NCBI GenBank assembly: GCA_041572755.1
Contig: JBFFRY010000014.1
Location: 1-61,850 of the forward strand
DNA from: JBFELU01 sp041572755
Lineage (GTDB): Bacteria; Actinomycetota; Acidimicrobiia; Spongiisociales; UBA11373
DNA length: 61,850 nt
Reading direction: 5' to 3'
Shown here piece by piece: positions 1-9,236 of the stretch. The notes below the pieces were generated by a model, which worked only from the letters and a program-made list of their open reading frames with translations, was not told the DNA's origin and did not search any database. The translations under genes were made by a program, and so were the position numbers. Position 1 is the first letter of the stretch. Every line of letters begins with the position of its first letter.

Positions 1-3000
1 GACCTCCCACACGAAGACCACGTCGGTCGACAGCACCGGCACCCCGTCGTCGGTCGCCGTCACCGTCACCGGGTACAGCCCGGCCGCGGCGTAGGTGATC
101 GTCCCCGAGATCACCCCCGCGTCCGGATCGATGGAAAGGCCGGCGGGGAGACCGGCCGCACTCCACGTGATTGCATCCCCATCGGGGTCCGACCCGTTCA
201 CGGCGAATGCCACCGGACTGCCCTCGTCGTTCGTCCGATCACCCGGGCTGGTGACGTTGGGGGGCCGATTGGTGTCGGTGATGGTCCATGTCACCAATGC
301 CGCCCCTTCGGCCGACGGCACCCCGTCGTCTATGGCCCGGATCACCGACGAATAGGGTGATCCCGCCGCGGCCCCGAAGCCGACCGTCCCCGAGATCAAC
401 CCTGAGACCGCATCGATCGAGAGGCCCGGCGGCAGGCCGGTCGCCGACCAGGTGAAGTCGTCGCCGTCGGGGTCGATGGCCGTAACCAGCAGCGACACCG
501 CGACCCCTTCGGCGTTCGTCTGATCCCCGGGATCGTCGACATTGGGCCCGCGGTTGACGTTGAACACCGTCCAGGTGAAGGTGTCGACGGCCTGATTGCC
601 CGCCGGGTCGGTGGCTCGCAGCGTCACGGCGTGAGGCGACCCCGCATCCGCGGTGTAGGCGATGGTGCCCGACACCAGACCGGTCGCCGGATCGATCGAG
701 AGCCCCGCGGGGAGCCCGATGGCCGAGTAGACGAGAGCATCGCCGTTGGGGTCGGTCGCCGGCGACGACAGCGAAACCACGGTCGTCTCCGAATCGGTGC
801 GGTCCCCGAGGTCCTGATTGAAGGCAGGGGGTCGTTCGACCTCGTCGGTCACCGTCGCCAGATAGGCCGGCGGTCCGGCATCGCTGGTCACGGTGACCTC
901 ATTGACGATCTGATCGAACGCCACCGGGGCGTCGACGGTGACCCGGAAGCGGACCCACAGCGTCTCGTCGGGATCCAGTTCGAGACCGGCGGCCATGGCG
1001 GGGGGCGAGCCCCCGGCGCGGGTCACCGTGCCGTCGGCAACGACGGCAAGGTCATCGATGTGGAGATAGCTGTTGCGCCACGTCCCGACCATGGCGAACC
1101 TGATCCCGGTGTCGGGCCCGATGAAGGCCCCTATGTCCATTGAGTACGGCACAGGGGCTGGATCGCTCGCATCGACGGTGATCGTCTGCAGGGTCGTCCA
1201 TCCGAGACCGTTGCCCCTCGCCTGAACCAGGATGTCGCCCCCCACCGACCCCCCGGTCACCCTCTTCCCCATGAATTCGAGGGTGGCCGTCGATCGGCCG
1301 CTCAGGTCCACGTCCCGCCAGATGCTGTTGCCGGTGAAGTCCATCGCGGTGTCGCCGTTGCCGAGCCTCAAGCAAGGGCCGGCGACGCAATCGATCGAAG
1401 TGGCGATCTGATCCTCACCCTCGGTCGGGAGCCCACCGTCATGTTCGGTCCAGGGGCCTGCCCAGGGCAGCGCCCCGTTGCTGCCGTCGTAGGCAACGGC
1501 GTCGAAACGATCCCGGGCCACCGCCGGCAACTCGAGGACCGTGCTTCCCACCGAGTAGACGGTGCCGGGTGGGGTGTCGTCGGTGATGGTGATCCCGGTC
1601 TGGGTAACCACACCGGGGTTGGTGACGGTGATGGTGTACTCGATCACCTGACCGGGGTCGACCCGGCCTCCGCCATCGGATGTCTTGGCCACACCGAGGG
1701 GGACGCTCACGTCGGTGATGGTCCAGGAGAACGTGTCTGTGTCGAACAGCCCCCCCGGATCCTCCACCCGCACCTGGACGGCGTAGGGAGAGCCGGCGGC
1801 GGCCGTGTAGCCGATGACTCCGGTGACCCGCCCGGTGCCTCCATCGATACCGATGCCTGGGGGCAGACCGGTGGCCGAATAGGTGAGCGAATCCCCATCG
1901 GGATCGGTCGCCCCTGCATCGATCGAGACCGCGGCGCCTTCGGCATCGGCGCGGTCACCGAGATCCTGGTCGAAGGCGGGAACCTGCCCGGTATCGGTCA
2001 CCGTCCAGGCGAAGGTATCAGAGTCGAAGAGGCCGCCGGGATCGGTGACCCGGAGCGTCACCGCGTGCGGCGAGCCGGTCGCTGCGCTGAAGTCGATCGT
2101 GCCGAAGAGGAGGCCCGTCGACGGATCGATCGATACACCGGGGGGCAGTCCGGTCGCCGAGTAGGTAAGAGGGTCGCCGTCGAGATCGGTGGCGGGCGCC
2201 GGAAGCGAGACCGTATCGCCCTCGGCGGCGATCCGATCTCCGTGATCCTGGTCGAAGACAGGCCCCCGATTACCGGGCCGGATCGTTATCGCATCGATCC
2301 GTTCCTTATCGTCGGAGAGCCCGACATCGGCTCCCTGGAAGACCAGGGCTGCGCCGACGATGGCGGGATCGACACCGAGCGAGGTCCGGGTGACGTCGAA
2401 CTTGAAGATCTCCCGCTTGGCGACGCTGAGGCCGTCCGGCCCGACCGCATCGCCGTTCTCCATGGAGAGCAACACCGACCCCGCGGTGAGAACTCCGCCG
2501 AGGTCCTCGACGACCAGGTGCACGCCCCACAGCTTCGAATCCACCCCCGTCTCGTCCTCGTCGAGGAGAACAGCGGAGGTGCCGCTCGTGGTGCCGGGCC
2601 CCGCGGTCAGCGGTACGAAGAGCCAGACATCCTGTTCCTCGGCGCCGCCGGAACGGGTCACCAGGAACGATCCCGCGGTCAAGGTGGCCTCCCCCACCGC
2701 TGTGTCCTCCTCAACGAGGCTGAGGCCGCGGATCTCGTTGCCCATCGGATTGTCGAGGACCAACTCCACGGTCCCCGACGAGTAGTCACCCGGTGCCGAG
2801 GGCCGGAACCGCAGCACGTCGTTCTTGTCGATGGTCGTCCCGCTCGGGAGAGTGACGCCCCCGTTGTTGACGAACAGGAGGTCGCCGGCCTGCACCGTCA
2901 CCGAGGGACCGGAACCGATGGTGACGGTGCGAGTCACCAGATGCAGTGCCTGCACGTCGTTGAACCCGGAAGCGGAAAGCGATCCGAGGATTGAGAAGGT

Positions 3001-4773
3001 GCCGGTGGTGCCGGTCGGCTCCAGGTCGAACGTCGGCCCGCCAAACGACAGCACGTCGGATTGCAGCCAGTCTGTGAGCCCCGGGGCCCCGCTCCCAGTG
3101 ACGTTGTCACGAGTGCTCAAGAGGAGACCGGTCGCCGGCGACACCGTCCACGAGAACGAGTCGGAATCGCTGAAGCCCGTCGAATCCTCAACGCGTATCG
3201 TGACCGACCAGGATGATCCGAAGCCGACACCGTGCGGGATGGTCCCCGTGATGACTCCGGTGGCCGGGTCGATCGCCAGACCATGGGGGAGACCGCTGGC
3301 CGAGTACGTGAGCGGGTCACCGTCCGGATCGGTGGCGGAGGCGGCGAGCGCAACGGCTGCTCCTTCTTGGTCCAGGCGATCCATCAGATCCTGATCGAAG
3401 AGCGGGGCATCGTTGGGGCTGCGATCCCACAGGAACACAAACGGCTGATTCTTGACTTCCTTGGTGTCTGACCCGAGCTGGGTCGGAGTACCGAAGCCCC
3501 CGCCGCCCCACAGCGCCGCCGAGAGTTCGCTGTTGGAATCCTGGACCGTGAGCATGATCTGATCGGTGCCCGCCTGGGAATCGAGGACCATCGAGTTGGG
3601 CGGGTTGCCGACGTCCGGGCCCGCTCCCTCGGCCGACCAGGCGCCGTTCCAGGTCTTGTAGCGAATCGCGCTCACGCCCGCCGCCCAGGTGGCGAGGAGG
3701 TCTCCCGACGCCGACTCGAATGCGACCGCCACCCCCGGGAAGACGTCGACCGGGCTGCTGGGGGCGGCCACTTCCTGGGCGGACCAGGTGGATCCGGTCC
3801 ACACCGCCAGCCAGATGGCATCGGAACCGAAGGTACTCACCCCGATGGCGATGCGGTCACTGGTGGGGTCGGCGGCGATCGCCGTCCACCGCACCGCGTC
3901 GGCGATGCCCCCGGGTGGTGCCACCGTCCCCGGCCCCAACCACGCCGATCCGCTCCAGATCATGTAATTGGCGCTCGCCGAATTGGTTCCGTAGACCACC
4001 AACGCATCACCGCTCTGCTGCTCGTAGGCGACATTGACGTCGGTGAGATCACCCCAACCACCGCCGCTCAGGTCGACGCCGTTGCCCCACGACGACCCGT
4101 CCCAGACGACGGCGTAGTCGTGGCTGGCCGACGTCGACACGACCAGCACCATCTCGTCGCTGTTGGGATCCGCGGCCAACTGCATCTGTTGTGGTTCACC
4201 GCTCACCGGCGTGGACACCGTGTCCACCGGATCCCAGTCGACACCGTTCCAAACCGAGTAGGAGATCGCCGTGGAACCCGCCGAGCCGTTGTTCCACACC
4301 ACGAGGGCGTCGCCGCTCTGCGATTCGTAAGCGACATCGAACCCCCACCAGAACGTCTCGGTCACCGTGTCGGCGCGATGGAACGGGACCTGGCTCCAGG
4401 TTCCGCCACTCCAGATCTGGCCGGCGATGCCGCCGTCGTCGCGAACTCCGATCACGATGGCCTCGTCTCGCGTCGACGACGCGGCCCCCTGCATGATCCG
4501 CAGCTTCCCCATGTCCGCCGAGTCGACCGCTCCCCCGAAGGTCCCGGCGCTCCAGGGTGCGTAGGCCGGCCTGTTGTTGTCACCGTTGCGCCACATCGCC
4601 ACGCCGGCCGCACCCTGAGGCAGCGCCTCCGAGGAACGGGTGAGCACCGGCGCCAGACTGGCCGCCACCACGGCGGCGGCGGCGAGCGCTAGGCCGATCC
4701 GGCGCATCCGGAGCAAAGTGGCGCGGACTCGAGCGGCTCGCCCACCGGGACGGTCTCGGGAGCGGATTCTCAC
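1..4773 (-). CDS. Very large secreted protein with propeller-like repeats and Ig-like modules (C-terminus cut by window edge)
   Basis: The reading frame stays open from 4773 to the left edge (at least 1,591 codons), so the C-terminus is missing. The GTG at 4773 gives an Arg-rich start followed by a hydrophobic stretch at about residues 26-45. The ATG at 4707 would give a classical short signal peptide and is an equally possible start. Residues about 45-448 carry repeated WD/BNR-like blades with recurring SGDALVVW-type and WxGxxW signatures. Six putative Ig/cadherin-like modules follow, with DPDGDxLTYSATGLPPGLSID-type cores near 3323, 2180, 1898, 746, 467 and 182. They are interrupted by a unique beta-rich block (about 3140-2290), a DUF11-like domain (about 1720-1560) and a possible jelly-roll block (about 1500-1050). 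Export and a cell-surface or adhesive role are inferred; no catalytic motif is seen. The gene lies 79 bp downstream of the histidine kinase and may be co-transcribed with it. Confidence 0.85.
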   Translation of the reverse strand, partial: MRIRSRDRPGGRAARVRATLLRMRRIGLALAAAAVVAASLAPVLTRSSEALPQGAAGVAMWRNGDNNRPAYAPWSAGTFGGAVDSADMGKLRIMQGAASSTRDEAIVIGVRDDGGIAGQIWSGGTWSQVPFHRADTVTETFWWGFDVAYESQSGDALVVWNNGSAGSTAISYSVWNGVDWDPVDTVSTPVSGEPQQMQLAADPNSDEMVLVVSTSASHDYAVVWDGSSWGNGVDLSGGGWGDLTDVNVAYEQQSGDALVVYGTNSASANYMIWSGSAWLGPGTVAPPGGIADAVRWTAIAADPTSDRIAIGVSTFGSDAIWLAVWTGSTWSAQEVAAPSSPVDVFPGVAVAFESASGDLLATWAAGVSAIRYKTWNGAWSAEGAGPDVGNPPNSMVLDSQAGTDQIMLTVQDSNSELSAALWGGGGFGTPTQLGSDTKEVKNQPFVFLWDRSPNDAPLFDQDLMDRLDQEGAAVALAASATDPDGDPLTYSASGLPHGLAIDPATGVITGTIPHGVGFGSSWSVTIRVEDSTGFSDSDSFSWTVSPATGLLLSTRDNVTGSGAPGLTDWLQSDVLSFGGPTFDLEPTGTTGTFSILGSLSASGFNDVQALHLVTRTVTIGSGPSVTVQAGDLLFVNNGGVTLPSGTTIDKNDVLRFRPSAPGDYSSGTVELVLDNPMGNEIRGLSLVEEDTAVGEATLTAGSFLVTRSGGAEEQDVWLFVPLTAGPGTTSGTSAVLLDEDETGVDSKLWGVHLVVEDLGGVLTAGSVLLSMENGDAVGPDGLSVAKREIFKFDVTRTSLGVDPAIVGAALVFQGADVGLSDDKERIDAITIRPGNRGPVFDQDHGDRIAAEGDTVSLPAPATDLDGDPLTYSATGLPPGVSIDPSTGLLFGTIDFSAATGSPHAVTLRVTDPGGLFDSDTFAWTVTDTGQVPAFDQDLGDRADAEGAAVSIDAGATDPDGDSLTYSATGLPPGIGIDGGTGRVTGVIGYTAAAGSPYAVQVRVEDPGGLFDTDTFSWTITDVSVPLGVAKTSDGGGRVDPGQVIEYTITVTNPGVVTQTGITITDDTPPGTVYSVGSTVLELPAVARDRFDAVAYDGSNGALPWAGPWTEHDGGLPTEGEDQIATSIDCVAGPCLRLGNGDTAMDFTGNSIWRDVDLSGRSTATLEFMGKRVTGGSVGGDILVQARGNGLGWTTLQTITVDASDPAPVPYSMDIGAFIGPDTGIRFAMVGTWRNSYLHIDDLAVVADGTVTRAGGSPPAMAAGLELDPDETLWVRFRVTVDAPVAFDQIVNEVTVTSDAGPPAYLATVTDEVERPPAFNQDLGDRTDSETTVVSLSSPATDPNGDALVYSAIGLPAGLSIDPATGLVSGTIAYTADAGSPHAVTLRATDPAGNQAVDTFTWTVFNVNRGPNVDDPGDQTNAEGVAVSLLVTAIDPDGDDFTWSATGLPPGLSIDAVSGLISGTVGFGAAAGSPYSSVIRAIDDGVPSAEGAALVTWTITDTNRPPNVTSPGDRTNDEGSPVAFAVNGSDPDGDAITWSAAGLPAGLSIDPDAGVISGTITYAAAGLYPVTVTATDDGVPVLSTDVVFVWEV

Positions 4774-4820
4774 AGCGGTTCTATCGGCCACTCTTCGTAG
4801 TGATATGAGGGATCATTTGG

Positions 4821-4845
4821 GGTGGGTGCAGTGACTAGTCCCACC
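4821..4845. other. Short hairpin containing an 11-mer shared with the 12.2-kb palindrome
   Basis: GGTGGG (4821-4826) pairs with CCCACC (4840-4845) around a 13-nt loop. The loop holds CAGTGACTAGT (4829-4839), the same 11-mer that forms most of each arm of the large inverted repeat at 12211-12248. The site lies between the histidine kinase stop and the start of the giant secreted protein. No T-run follows on the minus strand, so it is a poor intrinsic terminator. A regulator-binding role is speculation based on the shared word. Confidence 0.35.
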
Positions 4846-4852
4846 GTTGGCC

Positions 4853-6379
4853 TCAACGCTCGGGGACGACGAGGCGCCTCAGCGCGGCGGGAGCCACCGC
4901 CGCAGGGACCGCCCGGGCCCCGCTCTCCCCGCCGACACCCTCCAGCGACCGTCGCTTCCGATACAGCTCCGGCTCGGTGAAGCGGCCCCTGGTGCCCTTC
5001 TCCGCAGAGAGTGGGATCCGCACCACGAACTTGGTCCACCCCTTGCGGCGCTCGTACCACACTGCGCCGCCCATGCCTTCCGCCAGCGCCCTCACGATCG
5101 ACAGACCGAGACCGACGCTGCCCAGCACCAGGGGCATGTCGCCCTGGTGGAGGAAGCGCTCGAAGAGGCGGGAGCCGAGCTCCTCGGGGATTCCCTCCCC
5201 GTTGTCGGCCACGATCACCTCGTACCAGCCGCTGACCACACGCCCGATCACCCGGATGTCCTCCCCCCCGTACTTGCGGGCGTTGGAGAGCAGGTTCCTG
5301 AGCACCTGCCGGATCCGCAGTCGATCAGAACGGATAGCAGCCGGGTGCACATCGATGCTGATCTGGGCACCCGCCTTCGCCATCGGTTCGACGACCTCAT
5401 GGACCTCTTCGAGGACCGCCAACGTCTCAAACTGGTAGTGGAGTGCACCGGCATCGAGACGAGCCGTGGTGAGCAGGTCGTCGACCATGCGGGAGAGATC
5501 ATGGGTCTCGCTGATGATCATGCCCACCATCTCCTGGGCCGCCGGATTCTGGACGACGACCGGATCCTCCTCCAAGAGGTGGGCGAGGCCGAAGATCGAA
5601 GTGAGCGGCGTCCGCAGCTCGTGGGAAGCATTGGCCACGAACTCATCGCGAGCCTGACCCAGGTCCTGCTCGGCCTGCAGGCGAACCTCGAGCTCGGATT
5701 GCCGCTGTTGGCGCTTCGACAGCTCTCGGTACACCACGATGACGGCGGTCGGCACCAGGAACGCCACCAGGAACCGGACGATGTCACCGACACGGCCCAT
5801 CAAGTTGTTGGCCGCCGCCACCTGGGTGGCCTGGAAGTCCCGCTCGACCACCACAGCAGCGATGAGGGCCCTGAAATCCGGATCGAGCGTCTGAGCTGCA
5901 TCGCGGGCCGCCTCGGTCTCACCCTCCTCGAGGTGCCCAAGGATCGCGACCACCGTGCCCAGGAACTGGGCCCCGGACGACTCGATCTCGGCGGCCAGCC
6001 CCCCGGTCAGCTCATCGAGATCCTCGAGACCGGACTCGAGGTCGCCCAGCGCCAGCCGCACGTCATCTGCCGCCAGATCGATGGCGGCCCCCGCATCGAA
6101 GTTGAACTCGCTCTCCAAGAGCAAGAAATGGGTGGCCAACCCGGCCTGGGCCCGGGCCACCGTGGCGGCCCGCAAGACCTCGTCGGCGTTGTGGAGGGCG
6201 TCGGCGTGCTCGGCCACTCGCCGCGTCCCGTAGGCGATCGAGAACACCAGGGCGAAGACGAGGATGAGCCCGATGCCCACCCCGAGCGCCAGCGCCGCCA
6301 TCCGGGTACGACGGCGGGTGGGGCGACCGGCGCGGCGTCGCTTGCGTGAAGAACGCATCACCGATCTATCGACATCCAC
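4853..6379 (-). CDS. Membrane-bound sensor histidine kinase
   Basis: 508 residues. A basic N-terminus is followed by TM1 (about 27-48), an extracytoplasmic helical sensor segment (about 50-195), TM2 (about 199-218), a short linker, then HisKA with the H-box FVANASHELRTPLTSIFG (phosphoacceptor His253). The HATPase domain shows the N-box NLLSNARKYG, G1 DNGEGIP and G2 GSVGLGLSIVRAL. The C-terminal 60 residues are Arg/Ala-rich and look disordered. This is an intact kinase, but no response regulator lies in the window, so its partner is unknown. It sits 21 bp downstream of the baeRF gene and 79 bp upstream of the giant secreted protein, all on the minus strand, consistent with one transcript. The internal ATG at 6358 is an alternative start. 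Confidence 0.92.
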   Translation of the reverse strand: MDVDRSVMRSSRKRRRAGRPTRRRTRMAALALGVGIGLILVFALVFSIAYGTRRVAEHADALHNADEVLRAATVARAQAGLATHFLLLESEFNFDAGAAIDLAADDVRLALGDLESGLEDLDELTGGLAAEIESSGAQFLGTVVAILGHLEEGETEAARDAAQTLDPDFRALIAAVVVERDFQATQVAAANNLMGRVGDIVRFLVAFLVPTAVIVVYRELSKRQQRQSELEVRLQAEQDLGQARDEFVANASHELRTPLTSIFGLAHLLEEDPVVVQNPAAQEMVGMIISETHDLSRMVDDLLTTARLDAGALHYQFETLAVLEEVHEVVEPMAKAGAQISIDVHPAAIRSDRLRIRQVLRNLLSNARKYGGEDIRVIGRVVSGWYEVIVADNGEGIPEELGSRLFERFLHQGDMPLVLGSVGLGLSIVRALAEGMGGAVWYERRKGWTKFVVRIPLSAEKGTRGRFTEPELYRKRRSLEGVGGESGARAVPAAVAPAALRRLVVPER

Positions 6380-6400
6380 CCGGAGTCGATTGACCGCTTC

Positions 6401-7528
6401 CTAGAGCCGGCTCACCTCGAAACGCGTGAAGGCTCCCACCTGGGCGAGCGTGATCGGCGACTCGCCCACCACATAGCGGACCGACCCACCATCGCTTCTG
6501 GCCGCTTCGGCGGCCGCGTCGATGAGGTCGGGAGCCGAGCGCAGCGCCGAGCCACAAGCCGGGCAGGCCCGTCCGTCTCGCATCAACCAGCCGCACTCGG
6601 TGCACACCACCCCCGGCACCGTCTCCATGGCATTCACCACCAAGCGGTCGACGGCCCGCTGGTTGACGGCATCGAGCACCCGATCGAGTCCCAGAACCGC
6701 CCGGGCGCCGGATCCGGCGGCGTCCATCAGTTCGGTGACCATACCCCGGTCGACCCGCCGGTCGTGGGCCGCGGCGACATCACGGCAGCGGTCCCTCACA
6801 TCCATGGGAGTCGCCGTACGCGGATCGATCGCAAAGACCCCCGCCACCGGCACATCGGACGGCACCTCATCGAGGAACGCCGACGAGTTCCTGGGAGTAC
6901 CTCCGACCATGAGCAGATCGAACTCCCCGGCTCGGGCGAGTGTCGCCACTCGGCCCGCAGCCGCCTTGAACAGCCTCCGGGCAATCGTTCCCGCCCTCCC
7001 CCGAACCCGCTGCTCGGCGTAACCGGAGAAGCCGCCGTAGTTGTCCTTGCGAACCTCCTCCTCGCCGAGCACCTCCCAGGCTTCGAGTTGCCCCATCCAG
7101 AACCGGTAGATCGAAGCGGTGCGACGATCGATCACCACCGCACAGAAACGGTGGAGGTGCCCCAGCACCGCCTCCAGAGGACCCAGGTATGGGGAGGCAT
7201 CGACGACGGCGCGGTCCCGCACCGGGATCGGGATCACCAGCCGCTCGTCGAGGCCCATCGCCCGGCACAGGAACACCCCCAGGCCGTGACCGGCCTGGGG
7301 ATCGCCGCCGAGACCCAGGACCGTGTCGACATCGGCGGCCAGACTCCGCCCGGCGGTGCCTCCCATCCTCTCCGCCATCTCCCGAGCCGGCCTGACCAAA
7401 GCCTTGAGGCGGGCCGGAGCGGGGCGGAACGCACCCAGATCCGGATCGAGGCCCAGATAGACGGAAAGCACCGGGGCGTCCCCGGTGCCGGTGTTGCGCA
7501 GCCGTTCGACATCCGCTCGGTCGAACAC
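6401..7528 (-). CDS. eRF1-like protein of the bacterial archaeo-eukaryotic release factor (baeRF) type
   Basis: 375 residues with the layout of bacterial eRF1-like proteins: an N-terminal domain starting near VLSVYLGLDPD, a middle domain with a YGGFSGYAEQRVRGRAG segment, and a C-terminal L7Ae/eRF1-domain-3-like part. A zinc ribbon (CTECGW and CPACGS) lies near residues 318-336. The family is related to eRF1/Pelota/Vms1 and is suspected to act on stalled or hibernating ribosomes or peptidyl-tRNA. I do not see a clear GGQ motif, so classical release activity is doubtful. The start is GTG at 7528, supported by GGGAGG six nt upstream. It is the first gene of a minus-strand run with the histidine kinase. 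Family assignment is from remembered pattern; molecular function is inferred. Confidence 0.7.
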   Translation of the reverse strand: MFDRADVERLRNTGTGDAPVLSVYLGLDPDLGAFRPAPARLKALVRPAREMAERMGGTAGRSLAADVDTVLGLGGDPQAGHGLGVFLCRAMGLDERLVIPIPVRDRAVVDASPYLGPLEAVLGHLHRFCAVVIDRRTASIYRFWMGQLEAWEVLGEEEVRKDNYGGFSGYAEQRVRGRAGTIARRLFKAAAGRVATLARAGEFDLLMVGGTPRNSSAFLDEVPSDVPVAGVFAIDPRTATPMDVRDRCRDVAAAHDRRVDRGMVTELMDAAGSGARAVLGLDRVLDAVNQRAVDRLVVNAMETVPGVVCTECGWLMRDGRACPACGSALRSAPDLIDAAAEAARSDGGSVRYVVGESPITLAQVGAFTRFEVSRL

Positions 7529-7655
7529 GAGACCTCCCCTCTCGAGCCCTCAACCCGAGGCTACGCGCAATCCCGGCCGGGAGTCGCCGTCCCCATCCGC
7601 GAGAGCCGTTCTCCCCGTGCAGGCGGCCTCCGATCCTGGCAGTCTGAGGAAGCAC

Positions 7656-7662
7656 AAGGAGG
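7656..7662 (+). promoter_or_regulatory. Ribosome binding site that fixes a TTG start for ald
   Basis: A perfect AAGGAGG lies six nt upstream of TTG at 7669, and the protein begins exactly at the conserved alanine dehydrogenase N-terminus (IVGVPTEIK). No ATG or GTG fits better, so TTG is the start. Confidence 0.85.
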
Positions 7663-7668
7663 GACCAC

Positions 7669-8784
7669 TTGATCGTCGGCGTACCCACGGAGATCAAACC
7701 GGACGAGTACCGAGTCGCCATGACCCCGGTCGGCGTCCGAGAGCTGACGGCTCACGGTCACCGGGTGGTGATCCAAAGGGGTGCCGGGGAAGGATCCTCG
7801 ATACCCGACGACGACTTCGCCTCCGTCGGCGCCGAGGTGGTGCCATCGGCCGACGCTGTTTTCGAGACCGCGCAACTGATCGTCAAGGTCAAGGAGCCTC
7901 AAGCAAGCGAGATCGCCATGCTCGGCCCCGACCAAGTGCTGTTCACCTACCTGCACCTGGCCGCCTACCCGGAGGAAGCCGAGGGTCTCGTCAGCTGCGG
8001 GACGACCGCCATCGCATACGAGACCGTGCAGTTGCCCTCCGGAGCCCTCCCCTTGCTGGCACCGATGAGCGAAATCGCCGGCCGCATGGCCACCCAGGCC
8101 GGCGCTCACCACCTGGAGCGCCCCCATGGCGGACGCGGCGTGCTGATCGGCGGGGTCCCCGGCGTCCACCCGGCCAACGTCGTTGTCATCGGCGCCGGCA
8201 TGGCGGGCACCAATGCCGCCATGGTCGCCGCCGGCATGGGGGCCCACGTCACGATCCTCGATCTCAACGTCGATCGCCTCCGGCACCTCGACGAGTTGTC
8301 CTGGGGGGCGATCATCACGGTCCGGTCCTCGATCCAGGCGATCGAAGAAGCGGTGGTCGACGCAGACCTCGTGGTCGGGGCCGTGCTCGTTCCGGGAGCC
8401 CGGGCTCCGGTCGTTGTGCCCGAGGAACTGGTGGTGGCGATGAATCCCGGCAGCGTCGTCGTCGACATCTCGATCGATCAAGGTGGCTGCATCGCCTCCG
8501 CTCGCGAGACGACCCACCACGATCCGATCTACGAAGAACATGGCGTGGTCCACTACGCGGTGGGCAACATCCCCGGGGCCGTGCCCCGCACCGCCACCTA
8601 CGCCCTCACCAACGCCACCCTCCCCTACCCGGTGGCGTTGGCGGGCGGAGTTCCGGCCGCCCTCCAGCGGTACCCCGAACTCGTCGACGGATTCAACGTG
8701 GTGAACGGTGCGGTCACCAATAAGGCAGTTGCCGAGTCGCTGGGCATGGAATTCGCCGAGCCCCTCGGCGCCCTCGGCGTCTAG
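7669..8784 (+). CDS. ald: Alanine dehydrogenase
   Basis: 371 residues, full length. It catalyses NAD-dependent interconversion of L-alanine with pyruvate and ammonia in the cytoplasm. The N-terminal part has VPTEIKPDEYRVAMTP and KVKEPQ (substrate lysines), and the Rossmann part has VVVIGAGMAGTNAAMVAAGMG. The C-terminal NIPGAVPRTATYALTNATLP is typical of Ald and separates it from transhydrogenase alpha subunits. Start TTG with AAGGAGG. The gene is divergent from baeRF (140 bp between starts, no clear promoter read) and convergent with DUF2017. The two stop codons share CTAG at 8781-8784. Confidence 0.97.
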   Translation: MIVGVPTEIKPDEYRVAMTPVGVRELTAHGHRVVIQRGAGEGSSIPDDDFASVGAEVVPSADAVFETAQLIVKVKEPQASEIAMLGPDQVLFTYLHLAAYPEEAEGLVSCGTTAIAYETVQLPSGALPLLAPMSEIAGRMATQAGAHHLERPHGGRGVLIGGVPGVHPANVVVIGAGMAGTNAAMVAAGMGAHVTILDLNVDRLRHLDELSWGAIITVRSSIQAIEEAVVDADLVVGAVLVPGARAPVVVPEELVVAMNPGSVVVDISIDQGGCIASARETTHHDPIYEEHGVVHYAVGNIPGAVPRTATYALTNATLPYPVALAGGVPAALQRYPELVDGFNVVNGAVTNKAVAESLGMEFAEPLGALGV

Positions 8785-9236
8785 TCGAGGGCCCCCGTCA
8801 GCTCGGTGACCAACGCCTCCTGGAGGTAGCCGAGGAGACGCAGCATGCTCTGCTCCAAGGACTCGTCGGCTCGGGCCTCCCAGCCGTCCTCCTCGAGGCC
8901 GAGCCGAGCCGCCAGTCCGAGCCGAGCCTCGCCGAGGAGCCTCATCCACGCCTCCGCCTCCGGCAGCGTCAGAACCTCCCGATCCAGCGACTCCCTGAAG
9001 AGGCGCCGGTCTGTGCGCCGGGCATCGTCGAGCATTGCGCCGGTGAGTTCGTGGTAGCGGCGCTCGGCGCCCGGGTCGTGGCGATGGACGGTGGACCGCT
9101 CGGTGGCCCAGGACGGACCCCCGTCGTCGAGGCGCATTCCCTCGGTCAGCTCGGGGATGGCCCCGAGGAGATCCCGCTCTACCTCGGCGAGCCGGACCTC
9201 CACCATTCCGCCCCGGAACCGGAAAGGGTCTCTCAC
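8781..9236 (-). CDS. DUF2017 family protein, ClpS neighbour
   Basis: 151 residues from GTG at 9236, whose GTGA overlaps the clpS stop by 4 bp. The start matches the beginning of recognisable family sequence (RDPFRFRGGMVEVRLAEVE); longer extensions would read through clpS in another frame. The protein is acidic and helical with no known catalytic motif. DUF2017 is an actinobacterial family almost always encoded next to clpS, which suggests a role in Clp-dependent proteolysis, but no biochemical function is known to me. It is the third gene of a translationally coupled HTH-clpS-DUF2017 operon. The stop codon overlaps the convergent ald stop in CTAG. Confidence 0.85.
   Translation of the reverse strand: MRDPFRFRGGMVEVRLAEVERDLLGAIPELTEGMRLDDGGPSWATERSTVHRHDPGAERRYHELTGAMLDDARRTDRRLFRESLDREVLTLPEAEAWMRLLGEARLGLAARLGLEEDGWEARADESLEQSMLRLLGYLQEALVTELTGALD

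Noticed and set aside
1441..2994. A 517-codon open frame on the plus strand
   Set aside because: It is antisense to the giant repeat protein and has low-complexity Gly/Arg/Asp composition without domain signatures.
4847..6349. A 500-codon open frame on the plus strand
   Set aside because: It is fully antisense to the histidine kinase, whose H-box and ATPase motifs are intact. High GC content makes long antisense frames common.
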